Positions 63,956 to 64,000 of a DNA stretch of 64,000 bases are shown piece after piece; the stretch's first letter is position 1, and the number at the start of each line of letters is the position of its first letter. The translations under genes were made by a program, and so were the position numbers. The DNA is from Solibacillus sp. FSL H8-0538. Its GTDB lineage: Bacteria; Bacillota; Bacilli; Bacillales_A; Planococcaceae. The stretch is taken from the NCBI RefSeq assembly GCF_038003525.1, contig NZ_JBBOPI010000001.1:239001-303000 (forward strand), given 5' to 3'. The notes below the pieces were generated by a model. The model saw only the letters and a list, made by a program, of their open reading frames with translations, had not been told where the DNA came from and did no database searches.

Positions 63956-64000
63956 AACTATAACAAAACTTACATTATATGTAAAGTATAAGGGGATTAT

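Overview
The window looks like a chromosomal segment of a low-GC, spore-forming member of the Bacillales. Supporting this are strong AAGGAGG-type ribosome binding sites, frequent TTG/GTG starts, T-box-free but riboswitch-rich leaders (lysine, guanine, thiamine), CstR, RocA/RocD with a sigma-54 system, a bacterial NO synthase and a cotJC (spore coat) relic. A Solibacillus/Lysinibacillus-like genus is my inference, not something the sequence proves.

Layout. (1) 1-8.3 kb: a dense persulfide/sulfide detoxification island. CstR, two DsrE-like proteins, several single-domain rhodaneses, a TusA-rhodanese protein, a rhodanese-persulfide dioxygenase (CstB-like), TusA, a TauE exporter, a CoA-disulfide reductase-rhodanese and a membrane thioredoxin follow one another, with four copies of a CstR-type palindrome. 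(2) 8.6-15.4 kb: a YetF-like membrane protein, an ECF sigma/anti-sigma pair, NO synthase, an Mrr-like membrane nuclease and an MFS permease. (3) 15.5-26.8 kb: lysine riboswitch-lysP, an HD hydrolase, guanine riboswitch-xpt-pbuX, fumC under an apparent Fur box, and a TsuA/TsuB thiosulfate uptake pair. (4) 27.2-36.6 kb: arginine/ornithine degradation (rocA-rocD) read from a sigma-54 promoter, two sigma-54 activators and rpoN itself, then a second sigma-54 promoter in front of a decaying amidohydrolase/transporter pair. (5) 36.7-48 kb: an IS1182-type insertion sequence, a MerR/MFS drug-efflux pair, further MFS permeases and insertion-sequence relics. (6) 48-54.5 kb: a chemoreceptor, a nonsense-interrupted auxin-efflux-type carrier, TPP riboswitch-thiC, and relics of an MCP and of cotJC. 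(7) 54.5-59.2 kb: a small Dlt-like acyl-transfer cluster (acyl carrier protein, AMP ligase, MBOAT, SGNH protein). (8) 59.3-64 kb: an IS3 remnant, then nhaC and a convergent regulator that share the same direct-repeat operator.

The most unusual material lies between the genes. Two structured intergenic repeat families (here called A and B) occur four times each and differ by compensatory changes that keep their stems paired. Two different tandem arrays have an exact 21-bp period and are open as heptapeptide repeats. Two transposase-less elements carry the ends of the IS1182-type element. The IS1182-type element itself has inserted into a family B repeat with an 8-bp target duplication, so the undisturbed repeat can be reconstructed.

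Start codons were chosen by ribosome binding site and spacing, so several differ from the longest open frame. All family names are from recognition of motifs by eye; no database search was run.
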